From contig OZ255825.1 of assembly GCA_965277535.1 (NCBI GenBank), positions 4,526,001 through 4,590,000 on the forward strand: a stretch of 64,000 nt of DNA. The letters are read 5' to 3'. This document shows, one piece after another, positions 9,069 to 16,863 of the stretch (position 1 is its first letter; every line of letters begins with the position of its first letter). The stretch comes from Ilyomonas sp965277535. Its GTDB lineage: Bacteria; Bacteroidota; Bacteroidia; Chitinophagales; Chitinophagaceae. The position numbers and the translations under genes are program-made. The notes under the pieces were generated by a model that saw only the letters and a list, made by a program, of their open reading frames with translations, was not told the origin of the DNA and ran no database searches.

Positions 9069-9324
9069 GAGCAATCCTTTGGCGAGCTATAGTCGCCTGC
9101 ATCCAGGCGTTCGGTTGTGCGGTGAAAAAAATTTTAATAACTTCAAAGTGATTTACCGATATTTTTATTTAGGCAAGTAAAGATGATTGCGAAGGATTAA
9201 GGTTGCGGTTGTGTTATAAGGCACAAGCGGATGTTTGCACTATGAAAATATTTTATTGGAGCGAAATGAAACAATCTTGCGCCATAACATGGGACATAAT
9301 CCAATTTTAAAGAATGATAATAAA
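9069..9324. other. Spacer with hairpin and CGGTTGTGCGG word after GH30
   Basis: Contains the short hairpin CGCCTGCATCCAGGCG followed by GTTCGGTTGTGCGG. The last part resembles the right boundary (TGTTGTGCGG) of the attC-like site at 21351-21546. A second copy of the 14-mer CTTGCGCCATAACA is near 9276-9289. No gene seen. Confidence 0.35.
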
Positions 9325-9807
9325 CTACTTTATCCCTTCATTAAGCTTTGCATTTTGTCCCGCTAAAATAAGCCACACGCCGTCATGTTTTGTCAATATA
9401 ACCGTTCTGCGAAACTCAAACGTTTGTCCGGGATAACGTGCATCCCCTGTAAGACCAGTGCGGATGTGGGAAATGGCAACATCAGGTTTTACGAACACTA
9501 TGTCTTCTATAGCACGTGTATAGTAATGTGAAGTTTTGAAATAAGTAGTGTGAACAGTTTCATAGTGATTCTGAATATCTTTTTTGCCAATATAATAAGC
9601 ACCAAACCAATTCACCCATGTTGCATTCGTATCATAATTATCGGCAAGACTTTTGGAATCGTGCCTGTTCCACGCGTTTTCGTAATTTGTTACAAGCTGT
9701 TTTATAGCTTCTTTATTTTTCGTTGTATCAGCTTGTTGAGCGATAGCCTTATGAATTGTAATTCCGAAGGTAAAAGTCAGCAAGAAAATTGTGAAAATCT
9801 TTTTCAT
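9325..9807 (-). CDS. Secreted SnoaL-like / DUF4440-type protein
   Basis: 160 residues with a clear signal peptide (MKKIFTIFLLTFTFG, cleavage near AIAQ). The mature part has the SnoaL/NTF2-like cone-fold pattern: a first helix with YENAWNRHDSKSLADNYD, then WVNWFGAYYIGKKDI, and the RRTVILTKHDGVWLILAGQN strands at the end. This matches the SgcJ/EcaC family of small proteins, whose members are mostly of unknown activity. It is a lone gene, lower in GC than the housekeeping genes, in a run of minus-strand single genes separated by hairpin spacers. No function beyond the fold can be claimed. Confidence 0.75.
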   Translation of the reverse strand: MKKIFTIFLLTFTFGITIHKAIAQQADTTKNKEAIKQLVTNYENAWNRHDSKSLADNYDTNATWVNWFGAYYIGKKDIQNHYETVHTTYFKTSHYYTRAIEDIVFVKPDVAISHIRTGLTGDARYPGQTFEFRRTVILTKHDGVWLILAGQNAKLNEGIK

Positions 9808-9837
9808 AGTAAAGTTAAATAGAGGTTATACAATATC

Positions 9838-10036
9838 GCACAACGGCCATCGGCTTTGCGGTTAGAAGGGCATTAGAAAAACGTTAGCCGACAATTGAAA
9901 CTCAATGTAGTTTTAAAAGTTGAAGGTAAGTACTAAAGCTAAATTACTAATGTCGGCGAGAACTGAAGCTGATAGCGAACTGTATCCGATGTTACAACGT
10001 CTAGCTTCAATAATGCCAAATCCCTTGTTGGCGGTT
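9838..10036 (-). other. attC-like imperfect hairpin 3' of the RidA-like gene
   Basis: Begins GCACAACGGCCATCGGCTTTGC and ends near CCCTTGTTGGCGG, with weakly complementary arms (GGCTTTGCGGTTAGAAG against the complement of CTTCAATAATGCCAAATCC). The interior word AACTGAAGCTGA (9961-9972) is shared with the clearer site at 21351-21546. It sits 12 bases from the stop codon of the gene at 10049-10489. Confidence 0.4.
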
Positions 10037-10048
10037 CGTTGTTCTTTT

Positions 10049-10489
10049 TTAAGTCTGGTTTGGAATTATAACAGTTGCGTCAATTTCTATAAGCCAATCG
10101 TCACTGAATAGGCTCTTTATTTCTACTAATGTACTTGCCGGGGGCTTTTGAAGATTTATAAATTTGTTTCTAATGTCTCTAAAAGTTTGAATTTGAGTTA
10201 AGTCAACCATGTAAATTCCTGTCTTAACAATATGGCCCATAGTCCCGCCTGATTCCTCTATAATATTCTTAATGTTTAAAAATACCTGTTCTGTCTGCTT
10301 TGCTAAATCGTCTTTACCAACTAAGTTTCCTTGTTTGTCAAGAGGAACTTGGCCTGAAATAATTATCATTCTGCAATTCCCTAAGTCAATTTCAACTGAA
10401 TGCGAATAACCCTTTGGTGTCGAAACGGAAGTTGAGTTCTTAAACTTTACAATTGATGTGTCAGTTTCGGATAAGCCTGAATTTTTCAT
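10049..10489 (-). CDS. RidA/YjgF-YER057c-UK114 family protein
   Basis: 146 residues. RidA proteins hydrolyse reactive enamine/imine intermediates or serve related roles, usually as trimers in the cytoplasm. The family pattern is visible: IISGQVPLDKQGNLVG in the first third, a helix with TEQVFLNIKNIIEESGG, the VKTGIYMVDLTQIQTF strand and the C-terminal PASTLVEIKSL...IEIDATVI segment. The Arg that binds substrate carboxylates in canonical RidA (usually in an xxRPAR motif before the last strand) is not obvious; PPASTLVE stands in that place, so the canonical deaminase activity is doubtful. It is one of the lone genes with an attC-like hairpin at its 3' end. Confidence 0.8.
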   Translation of the reverse strand: MKNSGLSETDTSIVKFKNSTSVSTPKGYSHSVEIDLGNCRMIIISGQVPLDKQGNLVGKDDLAKQTEQVFLNIKNIIEESGGTMGHIVKTGIYMVDLTQIQTFRDIRNKFINLQKPPASTLVEIKSLFSDDWLIEIDATVIIPNQT

Positions 10490-10568
10490 TTTTTCTGTCG
10501 ATGTTATAAACTATTTCAAACAGTCAAAGACAATTATTTACAATGGCAGGGTTGTCATTTTTACAATG

Positions 10569-10653
10569 ATCGCTAACGAACAGGGCTTATAGCAGGTGGT
10601 GGATTTGAAACTCGTTTACCCGAACGTCTGCCGATATAAATCGCTAATATTCA
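10569..10653 (-). other. Possible degenerate attC-like hairpin 3' of the glycosyltransferase gene
   Basis: Starts GCTAACGAACAGGGCTTATA, the same opening as the clear site at 22367 (GGTAACGAACAGGGCTTTGT). The right side (CTGCCGATATAAATCGCTAAT) is only partly complementary. It touches the 3' end of the gene at 10651-11967. Confidence 0.3.
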
Positions 10654-11967
10654 ATAACTTTCGTCCGCCCTACTTACTACAAACCCATGTGAGGTGCCGT
10701 ATTTTTGTCCGCCAAAATATTTCTCAATCTCATTTACTGCGTTGTCAAGACCGTTTTCATTTCTAATTGCTTCTCCAACTGTCAAAACGTTATTTTTAAT
10801 TTCGTCTGTCTGTGCAAGTCGAATAGCAGAAATAAGTTTGTCTGCTGTTAGCGATTTGACTGGAATATGAACACCTAACTTTCTATTTTCAACGATTTTG
10901 CCCCAAGTCGGTTGGTCAGTATAAAACGACACAATAATAACTGGCAAGTCGTTTCGTATCATCGTCGCCAAAGTTCCCGCACCGCCATGAAAAATACCTA
11001 CTTTGCATTTTGGTAAAATGGCTTCGTGATTTATATATTTTGTTACGAATAGGTTTTTGTGTGTCGGTAGATTGTCAAATAGCGACCAACCCGTACAGAA
11101 CAAAATTCGCTCTTTTGTTTTGTCTAAAATTTTATTCAAAATAGTGATGAACTTTTCTTTATTTCCAACACCGTTACTTCCAAAGCCTATATAAATTGGT
11201 TTGTCACCTTGTTGTAACCATTCATTCAATTCGGTAGAGATTTTATCAAAGCTATGTGTTTCTCTTTTTTGATTTGGAACTGTCAAGAAGCCTGTAATTT
11301 TATGATGGCTTTCCCAATCTTTGGGCTGAGGAATTAGAGTTGGGCTAATGCAATACAAATCTAACGGCTTTTGATTGTCAATGTGTGTTATCAAATTTTC
11401 CTTCAAAACAGGTAAGCCTAATTCTTGTCGGTACTCATTCGTTTCCTGTTTGACGAATTTCCAATAAAAACGTTGAGCAATTTTATAAGTCAGTTTATTG
11501 TACCAAGAAAAGTTCAGAAAGTCAAAGTCACCCAATGGAAATTCTGTTGTTGGTACAACAGGTGGCATAAAATAGGTCAGAGCAACTTTTTTATTTTGTT
11601 TTTCTGCAATGGCACTCACAATTGGAAGTGTCGCAGAGTTTGCAATGATAAATTCTACTTTGCTTATGGCATCAACATAACTTTTTCGCAAAGGCACTTT
11701 CATATTATTTAGCACCATGAAAAAATGTTTCATCAATTTGATTGTGTTTTCAGTTTGTAACACACTTTGTCCTTCTGGCGAATTCATGATTTCTTCTGCA
11801 TTACCATAAAGCCCATGAAATTGAACGCCAAAACCTTCCACAAAGTCCTTAAAGTCAGACGGTGCAGAAAGAGTTACTTTGTGTCCTTTGTCCATAAGTC
11901 CCAAAGCCAATGCAATGTAGGGTTGCACATCGCCACGAGTCCCATAAGTATAAATTCCAATGTTCAT
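10651..11967 (-). CDS. UGT-type glycosyltransferase (GT1 family)
   Basis: 438 residues, GT-B fold. The N-terminus MNIGIYTYGTRGDVQPYIAL is the typical start of sterol/macrolide-type GT1 enzymes (GTRGDVQP). The C-terminal donor site has CKVGIFHGGAGTLATMIRN and then a DLPVIIVSFYTDQPTWG stretch, matching the HGGxGT...DQ pattern used to bind an NDP-sugar. The likely role is transfer of a sugar from a nucleotide donor to a lipid or small molecule; the acceptor is unknown. Codon choice is AT-richer than the adjacent housekeeping genes and the gene is flanked by hairpin spacers, consistent with recent acquisition. Confidence 0.88.
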   Translation of the reverse strand: MNIGIYTYGTRGDVQPYIALALGLMDKGHKVTLSAPSDFKDFVEGFGVQFHGLYGNAEEIMNSPEGQSVLQTENTIKLMKHFFMVLNNMKVPLRKSYVDAISKVEFIIANSATLPIVSAIAEKQNKKVALTYFMPPVVPTTEFPLGDFDFLNFSWYNKLTYKIAQRFYWKFVKQETNEYRQELGLPVLKENLITHIDNQKPLDLYCISPTLIPQPKDWESHHKITGFLTVPNQKRETHSFDKISTELNEWLQQGDKPIYIGFGSNGVGNKEKFITILNKILDKTKERILFCTGWSLFDNLPTHKNLFVTKYINHEAILPKCKVGIFHGGAGTLATMIRNDLPVIIVSFYTDQPTWGKIVENRKLGVHIPVKSLTADKLISAIRLAQTDEIKNNVLTVGEAIRNENGLDNAVNEIEKYFGGQKYGTSHGFVVSRADESY

Positions 11968-12117
11968 TCGTTAAAGTTTGTCGGTTTGACGTGTATTTAT
12001 ACTATGACACCCAACGCAAAGATTTACGTAATTATCTGAACTTAAATATTTCTTCGTCCTTTGCTAATCAATCGCTTTGATGTCGCCTTTTTCAATTATC
12101 AATGACGCAAATACAAA

Positions 12118-12717
12118 TCACACAACCTTCGCCTGTATTGGAATGATAAAAGCAATCAATTCATCCAACACAACACCCGCACGCGCGCAGGCATCAGCAA
12201 TATCATCTCTCGATACATTGGCAGCAAACGATTTTTCTTTCAATCGCTTTTTTACGCCTTTTACATCCATGCCTTCATAACCGACGGGGCGCATAAGCGA
12301 GTAAGCATGTATGAGACCGCTTAATTCATCAAAAGCGTATAACATTTTATCCATTTGGGTTTCCGGCTCAATACCAAAATGTGCAGGACCATGTGAAGCA
12401 ATAGCGTGCAATATTTGGGGGTCAATATGACGCTGCTCCAGCTCCTCAATTATTTTTTTGCAATGCTGGTCAGGCCATTGATCCCAATCGGCATCGTGCA
12501 GCAAACCTGCCAATTCCCAACGCCATTGGTCACTATCATTCAACGCTTCTTTTTCTTTTGCCCAATTTTTCATCAAAGCTGCAACCTGCTTCATGTGCAG
12601 TTGCAAACGTGGGTTCAAGACCCATTCATTGAATAAAGTTTCGGCTTCTTCTTTTGACAACACATTGCCTTTATCAGCCGCATTTCCAAAACTGTTTCTA
12701 CCTAATAACAACGACAT
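12118..12717 (-). CDS. HD-domain phosphohydrolase-like protein
   Basis: 199 residues from the ATG at 12717, preferred over 12750 because the upstream residues do not look conserved. The HD fold is shown by His41 in LQLHMKQVA, the His-Asp pair at about 74-75 in GLLHDADWDQ, a further His in WPDQHC and His in ILHAIASHG. These would bind one or two metal ions. This small class is usually annotated as a metal-dependent HD hydrolase of unknown substrate. It is divergent from the DUF218 gene at 12787, with only about 70 bases between them, so the two share a promoter region. Confidence 0.85.
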   Translation of the reverse strand: MSLLLGRNSFGNAADKGNVLSKEEAETLFNEWVLNPRLQLHMKQVAALMKNWAKEKEALNDSDQWRWELAGLLHDADWDQWPDQHCKKIIEELEQRHIDPQILHAIASHGPAHFGIEPETQMDKMLYAFDELSGLIHAYSLMRPVGYEGMDVKGVKKRLKEKSFAANVSRDDIADACARAGVVLDELIAFIIPIQAKVV

Positions 12718-12771
12718 ACTTATTTTTTGAAAGAAACTAAAATACAGCATCGTTCAATACATCATCGCTTT

Positions 12772-12779
12772 TATTTTTG
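12772..12779 (+). promoter_or_regulatory. -7 promoter box of the DUF218 gene
   Basis: TATTTTTG matches TAnnTTTG and lies 7 bases before the ATG at 12787. As with obg, transcription would start almost at the start codon. No clear -33 element is seen. Confidence 0.45.
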
Positions 12780-12786
12780 CCCCATT

Positions 12787-13437
12787 ATGCTTACACCTGA
12801 AGTGATTAGTTTAGCTAAAATTGTTTGGGATTATCATCACGTGAATCATACAATCGTTCCGTCCGATTGCATTTTTGTTTTGGGCAGCCACGATACAAGA
12901 GTTGCTGACCATGCCGCGCAATTGTATTTAGATGGTTATGCACCGCTGCTCATTTTTGCAGGTGGTTTGGGAAGATTAACCGAAGGTATGTGGACAGAAA
13001 GCGAAGCCGATTTATTTGCCCGCATCGCAGTAGAAAAAGGTGTTCGCAAAGAAGCTATTTTGATTGAAAACAAATCAACTAACACAGGCGAAAACATTCA
13101 GTTTGTAAAGCGATTGTTAGCCGAAAAAAAGCTCGACCCAACCACTTTTATTTTGGTGCAAAAGCCTTATATGGAACGGCGAACCTTTGCAACCTTTGCA
13201 AAGAATTGGGCAGACAAACAATTTGTGGTAACCTCTCCGCAAATTTCGTTTGAAGACTATCCTACGGAAGAGATACCGCTCCAAAGAGTCATCAATATTA
13301 TGTTGGGCGACTTGCAGCGAATCAAAATTTATCCGGCTAAAGGATTTCAAATTTACCAGGAAATTCCTAATGATGTTTGGCAGGCGTATAAAAGATTAAT
13401 TGAACTGGGCTTTGATGAGCAATTGATAAAAGAATAA
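12787..13437 (+). CDS. YdcF/SanA-like DUF218 family protein
   Basis: 216 residues from the ATG at 12787. The DUF218 pattern is visible: CIFVLGSHDTRVADHAAQLY, LIFAGGLGRLTEG, then KGVRKEAILIENKSTNTGENI and ILVQKPYMERRTF. Relatives include E. coli YdcF (binds S-adenosylmethionine) and SanA/ElyC (envelope barrier and lipid-carrier metabolism). This protein has no signal peptide or membrane helix, so it is closer to cytoplasmic YdcF. The start was chosen because the family N-terminus fits and a -7 box sits just upstream. It ends 6 bases before the convergent exonuclease gene. Confidence 0.85.
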   Translation: MLTPEVISLAKIVWDYHHVNHTIVPSDCIFVLGSHDTRVADHAAQLYLDGYAPLLIFAGGLGRLTEGMWTESEADLFARIAVEKGVRKEAILIENKSTNTGENIQFVKRLLAEKKLDPTTFILVQKPYMERRTFATFAKNWADKQFVVTSPQISFEDYPTEEIPLQRVINIMLGDLQRIKIYPAKGFQIYQEIPNDVWQAYKRLIELGFDEQLIKE

Positions 13438-13443
13438 GTAATG

Positions 13444-14784
13444 TCAGGCTTCTATCATCACCTTTTCTTCGATGCGTTGTACTTTGGCCGGATGCTTGTT
13501 GACAAAGGTGCTTATCATACTTTTAATTACTTCATTTTCGGGATAAGGCGTTAGCTTCTCTTTCAATTCTTCCAACGAAAAAAAAGGCTCATTGTCCAGC
13601 AAACCCATGCCATAAAATTTGCCTTTTTCAACCAGCACACAACTGGTTCCATTGCGCAGTTCTTCTTTGATCAGGTACGTTTGTTTTTGCTCAGAAATCC
13701 ATTTCACTGCACCAGCCACTTTTTCGTTGTATTGGTGTATATCTTCTTCAGCATCAGACATCGTTGTATCTAAGAAACACAAACCGGCATGAAGATTAAA
13801 CTCTTTTACCAGCTTCCACAATATTTGATAACCTTCGGTTTTGGTGCTAAAATGGAGCAGCGGATGCAAGTGCTTTCGTTTTCTATCCATTGCCAATCGT
13901 AGGTAGCCACGGTTGTCTTCATACATATAAATGCCATACTGCCATTCCAGCTTTTTCTGGCTGTAATTGAACTGCGGCCACAACCGTTTTATCTCAATGC
14001 TTTCCAGCAAATAAGCAGTAAACTCGGTTGGTGTTTCGCGAAAAGAAATGGCATGAATGTGCTTTAAAAAATTCTGTCGTTTGCTGCCGCCATCAAAGCC
14101 GGTAAAATGGCTGACTACGCGCTGTTTGATGCTCTTGGCTTTGCCTACATAAATCACTTTTCCTTTGGCATCGTGAAAGTAATATACGCCCGGAACATAA
14201 GGCAAAGCCGCAATGTGTTCTTTTGGTAAATTGGGTGGCAGAATTTGTTCGCGGTTGTCTTTTTTCAGATACTCCTTTATCAGTTTGGTGCCGCTGTTGC
14301 GGATAATCATGTCGAACAAAATGGCTGTTGCTTCGGCATCTCCTGTGGCACGGTGCCGCTCGCCGTTTAATATGTTTAGTTCCTGGCAAAGCCAATCCAA
14401 ACCATATTTGCGCAAGCCGGGGAAAGCAGTGCGACTCAATCGTACCGTACATAGCTTTCGGGCATTCCACTCAAAGCCGGCTTCTTTTAAATGATACTTG
14501 ACAAATGAGTAATCGAAGTTTACATTGTGAGCGATAAAGATTCTACCTTCCAGATGATTGTAAACGGTTTCGGCAATCTTGGAAAAATCGGGCGCATCCG
14601 CCACCATATCGTTGGTAATTCCCGTAAGAGCAGCCACAAAACGGGGAATGGGATAACCAGGATTGACAAGCGATGAATATCTGCCTTCTACTTCTTTGCC
14701 GTTGTGCAGCACAATAGCTATTTCAGTAATTCCGTTGCTGTGAGCATGGCTTCCCGTCGTTTCAATATCTACAATGGCGTACAT
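13444..14784 (-). CDS. DnaQ-like 3'-5' exonuclease fused to a GIY-YIG nuclease domain
   Basis: 446 residues with two nuclease domains. Residues 1-165 form a DEDDh exonuclease like DNA polymerase III epsilon: Exo I DIETTG (6-11), Exo II AHNVNFDYSF near 85-94, and Exo III HRATGDAEA with His144 and Asp149. Residues about 195-275 form a GIY-YIG endonuclease of UvrC/Cho type (GVYYF at 199-203, VIYVGKA at 210-216, then YLLESIEIKRLWPQFN). The C-terminal part is not recognised. The architecture suggests a DNA repair enzyme that nicks and trims, perhaps at bulky lesions. It is monocistronic and convergent with the DUF218 gene. Confidence 0.92.
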   Translation of the reverse strand: MYAIVDIETTGSHAHSNGITEIAIVLHNGKEVEGRYSSLVNPGYPIPRFVAALTGITNDMVADAPDFSKIAETVYNHLEGRIFIAHNVNFDYSFVKYHLKEAGFEWNARKLCTVRLSRTAFPGLRKYGLDWLCQELNILNGERHRATGDAEATAILFDMIIRNSGTKLIKEYLKKDNREQILPPNLPKEHIAALPYVPGVYYFHDAKGKVIYVGKAKSIKQRVVSHFTGFDGGSKRQNFLKHIHAISFRETPTEFTAYLLESIEIKRLWPQFNYSQKKLEWQYGIYMYEDNRGYLRLAMDRKRKHLHPLLHFSTKTEGYQILWKLVKEFNLHAGLCFLDTTMSDAEEDIHQYNEKVAGAVKWISEQKQTYLIKEELRNGTSCVLVEKGKFYGMGLLDNEPFFSLEELKEKLTPYPENEVIKSMISTFVNKHPAKVQRIEEKVMIEA

Positions 14785-14914
14785 AAACTCTTTCCTTTCT
14801 ATCGCATAAAGGCTAACAAAATTATGGCAAAAACAAATGATTTGATTGAAGAAAATGGCAGTTGATAAGGTTTCGGTTCTGCGTCAGGCATTTCTATTTT
14901 GTTCACCTGATTTT

Positions 14915-15298
14915 TTATTCGCCGTCCTTGGGTTCCCAAAGTTCAACCTTATTACCTTCTGCATCAAGAATATGAACGAATTTGCCGTAGTCAGAATCTT
15001 CAATTTTGTCAACAATTGTTACTCCTTCATTTGTAAGTTGGTCAACAAGTGCTTCTAAATTCTCAACTCTATAATTGATCATAAAGTTTTTTGTTGAAGG
15101 CGCAAAGTATTTTGTTGTTTCAGCAAACGGACTCCATGTGGTAGAGCCTTTTTTAGTTGAGTCTTCAGATTCTCTCCACTCAAAAGTGGCTCCATAATCA
15201 GTAGTGTTTAAACCAAGATGAGCTTGATACCATTCTCTCATTTTATTAGGGTCTTTGCATTTAAAAAAAATACCGCCAATTCCTGTTACTTTTTTCAT
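14915..15298 (-). CDS. VOC (glyoxalase/bleomycin resistance-type) family protein
   Basis: 127 residues. Two beta-alpha-beta-beta-beta units are readable: the first begins KVTGIGGIFFKCKDPNKMREWY, the second MINYRVENLEALVDQLTNEG, and the protein ends with the metal-site strand NKVELWEP. The Glu in VELWEP and the YRVEN segment are typical metal-ligand positions in this superfamily. The substrate is unknown; many close members are annotated only as VOC proteins. It is a lone minus-strand gene between housekeeping loci, like its neighbours EthD and DUF5063. Confidence 0.85.
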   Translation of the reverse strand: MKKVTGIGGIFFKCKDPNKMREWYQAHLGLNTTDYGATFEWRESEDSTKKGSTTWSPFAETTKYFAPSTKNFMINYRVENLEALVDQLTNEGVTIVDKIEDSDYGKFVHILDAEGNKVELWEPKDGE

Positions 15299-15440
15299 GG
15301 TTGTATTGTTGTTTGATACGTTATCAATTCAATTATTGAAAGCGAAACTAAGTTCGAATGATGTGCAAAAGCAAATGCAACAGATAATTTTCTTACAGCC
15401 GGTTTTATGTTACCAACGCATGCTCACACGCCTTTTGTTA

Positions 15441-15745
15441 TTATACGTCTACAGTGTCAAATAGGTAAATTTGAACATCATCATTGCCGGGGGCTAATCT
15501 GCTGCACAGGCTTGTCCTTCCGGTGAGGCAAATGCAGTTTTAATTGCATCTAAGCTATCAAAGTGTAAAGTGCCAATGCAATAGGTATCTGAATGTCCTG
15601 TTGTTGATATAACCGGGCTTCTGCCAACATCATACTTTATCAGTCCGGGAAGTTGTTTTGCCAGTGGAATGTGTACTTCAAAATAGTGCTTGTCAAAAGC
15701 GTGTGTGTCTTTTGGTGTTTTGTAAATTGCAATCATTCGCGCCAT
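15441..15745 (-). pseudogene. EthD-family gene with a frameshift near its 3' end
   Basis: The open frame from 15745 to 15494 gives 83 residues typical of the EthD dimeric alpha/beta barrel family (AIYKTPKDTHAFDKHYFEVH, then HIPLAKQLPGLIKYDV, ending FASPEGQACAAD) and then hits TAG. Shifting by one base exactly there continues with LAPGNDDVQIYLFDTVDV and a stop at 15441-15443, which is what the family C-terminus should look like (about 100 residues in total). So one T appears to be missing in the GATTA run. It is either a real inactivating mutation or a sequencing error. Family activity is poorly known; EthD itself belongs to an ether-degradation operon. Confidence 0.75.
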
Positions 15746-15823
15746 TGTTTTTCTTATTTTATTTTTTACTTACTTTATTTGGCTTTAGCGTTTTCAGTTT
15801 CATTAACACGCCAAAAAATTGCC

Positions 15824-15958
15824 ACTAACGGCTCAATGCTTGCCCAAATAGCGGCTGACCCAAGCCAATCATCAGCAGTAGTAATTTTATTCAGCAATAC
15901 AACTATCTTTGAACTGACGGCTCAATGAATGCCGCTACTTCGGCAAGCATATGTTACC
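15824..15958 (-). other. attC-like imperfect hairpin
   Basis: Left arm TGCTTGCCCAAATAGCGGC (15837-15855) pairs with right arm GCCGCTACTTCGGCAAGCA (15931-15949) with two mismatches. Outer boundaries are CTAAC (15825-15829) and GTTACC (15953-15958). The word GACGGCTCAATG is repeated beside both arms. It lies 12 bases from the 3' end of the DUF5063-like gene. The geometry (AAC...GTT ends, long imperfect stem, unpaired bases) is that of an integron attC site, but the R' box does not match GTTRRRY exactly. Confidence 0.55.
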
Positions 15959-15970
15959 AGCCGTATTTTA

Positions 15971-16591
15971 TCAGTTGTTAGCAGTGTAGTCATGAATAAC
16001 TTGAAGTGCCTCAATGCAATGAGTACTCCAATGGCTATCGTAGTCAAACTTTAACTTCCATACACCATTTTCTTTTGCACTGAAATCTTCTTTATCAAGC
16101 ATGATAAGTCCGCACTTGATGTCACGATACATCTCTTCTAAATCATCGAGTAAGTCTCCGGCTCCAACATCTGCATCGTTTTCCACTTCAACAGGATTTA
16201 AAACGATCCAGTAATAAGAAAAGGGAACTCTGTCGCTTATGAACTGCCGAATGCTTTTCCTTTCTGTGTCAGACAAGTCAACGCTGAGGTCAAGGTCACT
16301 TGAAAGAGAAATGTCAGGAAGGTCAAGTCCTAAAACATAAAGAGCCGATAAATATCTTTTTATTGTTTGTAAAAACTCTTTTAAATTGTCACTTTGTTTT
16401 ATTTCTATGAGCAGACAGAAATGTCTTGCGGCAGTAACAAAGTCTTGAAAAGCTTTTGTCGCAAGTATTTTGTCAAGTGATATGTCGTCTTGTTGTGTCA
16501 CAATAATATGGCTGGTAATACAAATATTGATGATAGTAAACGCAATTCCAAAAAAATTGTAATTGAAAATTAATTGACTAATGTCATACAT
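15971..16591 (-). CDS. DUF5063-like protein of unknown function
   Basis: 206 residues, cytoplasmic and acidic. The C-terminal half contains GDLLDDLEEMYRDIKCGL followed by ENGVWKLKFDYDSHWSTHC, the pattern of DUF5063 proteins (GDLxDDLxDIYRDL...W). The N-terminal half is helical (ATKAFQDFVTAARHFCLLIE). The first 30 residues are hydrophobic and unlike the family, so the true start may be downstream at a non-ATG codon. The family function is unknown. The gene is AT-rich with an attC-like hairpin at its 3' end, which marks it as part of the lone-gene set. Confidence 0.7.
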   Translation of the reverse strand: MYDISQLIFNYNFFGIAFTIINICITSHIIVTQQDDISLDKILATKAFQDFVTAARHFCLLIEIKQSDNLKEFLQTIKRYLSALYVLGLDLPDISLSSDLDLSVDLSDTERKSIRQFISDRVPFSYYWIVLNPVEVENDADVGAGDLLDDLEEMYRDIKCGLIMLDKEDFSAKENGVWKLKFDYDSHWSTHCIEALQVIHDYTANN

Positions 16592-16863
16592 TCTGTATTG
16601 TTATTAATACAATCCACTTCTTACCATTCAATTTTTATTCTATAAGTTGTTTAGCGGATTCTTGTTTCTTATTCAGTGTATGCATTACATCACTCAGTGC
16701 CTTCGCAATTAAAAATAGCGCTCGCTTACATGCTCAATTATTTTCGGAACCCTGAACGGAGCGTCGCAAGAGACGATCAACAAGAATTACCAAAGCCGGT
16801 AACATAAAACTGTATTTTGTATTTTTCTATTCTTTAAAAATACAGGCAAAAACAAACGATGGC

